Shown here piece after piece: positions 63,164-64,000 of a DNA stretch of 64,000 nt (position 1 is the first letter of the stretch; each line of letters starts with the position of its first letter). The notes under the pieces are model-generated. The model did not search any database. It saw only the letters and a program-made list of their open reading frames with translations, and was not told the DNA's origin. Location of the stretch: NCBI GenBank assembly GCA_963723595.1, contig CAVRRQ010000010.1, positions 1,054,001 through 1,118,000 of the forward strand. Direction: 5' to 3'. Source of the DNA: RYN-230 sp963723595 (GTDB lineage Bacteria > Actinomycetota > Actinomycetes > Streptosporangiales > Streptosporangiaceae). Position numbers and translations under genes: made by a program.

Positions 63164-64000
63164 GTGGCTGCCGGACGCCAGCGTTTCTCGATCATCAGCG
63201 ACGGGCTGCCCACGCAGCTGCCTGATATCGACCCCGAGGAGACCAGGGACTGGGTCGAGTCCTTCGACAGCGTGGTGCGCAGTCGCGGCCGGTCGCGGGC
63301 CAGGTACGTGATGCTGCGCCTGCTGGAGCGGGCCCGCGAGCAGAACGTCGGGGTGCCCGGCCTGCGCAGCACCGACTTCATCAACACGATCGCGCCCGAG
63401 CGCGAGCCCTGGTTCCCCGGCGACGAGTACGTCGAGCGGCGGATCCGGGCCTACATCCGGTGGAACGCCGCGGTGATGGTGTCCCGGGCCAACCGGCCGG
63501 GCCTCGGCGTCGGCGGCCACATCGCCACCTACGCCTCGGCCGCCAGCCTGTACGAGGTCGGCTTCAACCACTTCTTCCACGGCAAGGACCACGGCGAGTC
63601 CGGGGACCAGGTCTTCTTCCAGGGCCACGCGGCGCCGGGCATCTACGCCCGGGCGTTCCTCGAGGGCCGCCTCAGCCAGCACCAGCTGGACGGCTTCCGC
63701 CAGGAACTGTCCCACCCGGGCGGCGGGCTGCCGTCCTACCCGCACCCGCGGCTGATGCCGGACTTCTGGGAGTTCCCCACGGTGTCCATGGGCCTCGGCC
63801 CGATCAACGCGATCTACCAGGCCCGGTTCAACCAGTACCTGCTGGCCCGCGAGATCAAGGACACCAGCCGCTCGCACGTCTGGGCCTTCCTCGGCGACGG
63901 CGAGATGGACGAGCCGGAGGCCCTGGGCGCGATCGGCCTGGCCGCCCGCGAGGAACTGGACAACCTCACCTTCGTGATCAACTGCAACCTGCAGCGGCTG
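63164..64000 (+). CDS. aceE: Pyruvate dehydrogenase E1 component, homodimeric type (3' partial)
   Basis: The first 279 codons of AceE, the thiamine-diphosphate E1 subunit that decarboxylates pyruvate and passes the acetyl group to E2. DGLPTQLPDIDPEETRDWVE, RYVMLRLLERAREQ and FINTIAPEREPWFPGDE are family segments. HFFHGKDHGESGDQVFFQGH and FLGDGEMDEPEA (the thiamine/magnesium GDG motif) follow. GTG 63164 is preferred because GGCGAGG lies upstream. About two-thirds of the roughly 900-residue protein lies beyond the window. Confidence 0.95.
   Translation, partial: MAAGRQRFSIISDGLPTQLPDIDPEETRDWVESFDSVVRSRGRSRARYVMLRLLERAREQNVGVPGLRSTDFINTIAPEREPWFPGDEYVERRIRAYIRWNAAVMVSRANRPGLGVGGHIATYASAASLYEVGFNHFFHGKDHGESGDQVFFQGHAAPGIYARAFLEGRLSQHQLDGFRQELSHPGGGLPSYPHPRLMPDFWEFPTVSMGLGPINAIYQARFNQYLLAREIKDTSRSHVWAFLGDGEMDEPEALGAIGLAAREELDNLTFVINCNLQRL

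Noticed and set aside
62912..63877. A 321-codon minus-strand gene opposite aceE
   Set aside because: It is antisense to a strongly conserved aceE frame, and its composition is that of a GC-rich shadow frame.

Overview
The window is high-GC DNA from an actinomycete, probably a Streptomyces/Streptosporangiales-type soil bacterium. This rests on base composition and on family content: DUF574 methyltransferase, DUF3052, AhpE-type peroxiredoxin, DUF6247, CU044_5270-like anti-sigma partner, dense TetR/IclR/HxlR regulation, and a pSAM2-like integrative element at a tRNA. The species cannot be named from this sequence.

Layout. (1) 1-20 kb: a translationally coupled membrane operon (PAP2-like/kinase fusion, PAP2 phosphatase, pseudokinase-flippase fusion), then single metabolic genes (SDRs, flavin monooxygenase, prolyl oligopeptidase, a second adenylate kinase, dodecin, a TetR/SDR pair with two operators), a frameshifted phosphotransferase, a GT39-type glycosyltransferase, a DUF574 methyltransferase and an ABC exporter. 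Gene debris (aconitase, hydroxyisobutyrate-dehydrogenase and SDR fragments) lies at 16.2-16.9 and 20.2-20.4 kb. (2) 20.4-58.9 kb: an accretion array of integrative elements at one tRNA-Val(UAC) gene. The intact tRNA is at 58.8 kb on the minus strand. Five further 43-44 bp copies of its 3' half lie at 21.53, 35.23, 40.15, 50.54 and 53.94 kb, with a 9-bp stub at 27.63 kb. The interval nearest the tRNA carries a pSAM2-style rep (frameshifted), xis and int. A large integrase remnant abuts the 50.5-kb copy, and integrase 3'-end debris lies at 39.7 and 42.8 kb. (3) 58.9-64 kb: apparently core genome, with phosphotransferase, zinc-ribbon protein, AhpE, DUF3052, YjbQ and DUF1918 on the minus strand, divergent from aceE, which runs off the window.

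Cargo between the att copies: a five-gene redox operon (enoyl-CoA hydratase, DyP peroxidase, DUF4331, a small alpha+beta protein, a cysteine-less flavin reductase); a MacB-like efflux system with lipoprotein next to an ECF sigma/anti-sigma pair; an HxlR-controlled MBL hydrolase and RibD-like reductase; a candidate toxin-antitoxin pair; a WYL regulator/hydrolase pair; a D-amino-acid/sugar cluster with two IclR regulators in which several enzymes are broken; a secreted GH114-like hydrolase; a frameshifted class V aminotransferase; and an HsdR_N-like nuclease of visibly lower GC.

The most interesting structure is the array itself. Short direct repeats flanking the att copies fall into three families. 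They match left-with-right for individual elements, so they look like integrase arm-binding sites and allow the nested insertion history to be read. None of the elements shows a transfer (FtsK/Tra) gene here. At least eight genes carry single-base-type frameshifts, so either decay is active or the assembly has indel errors; this should be settled before genes are called dead.
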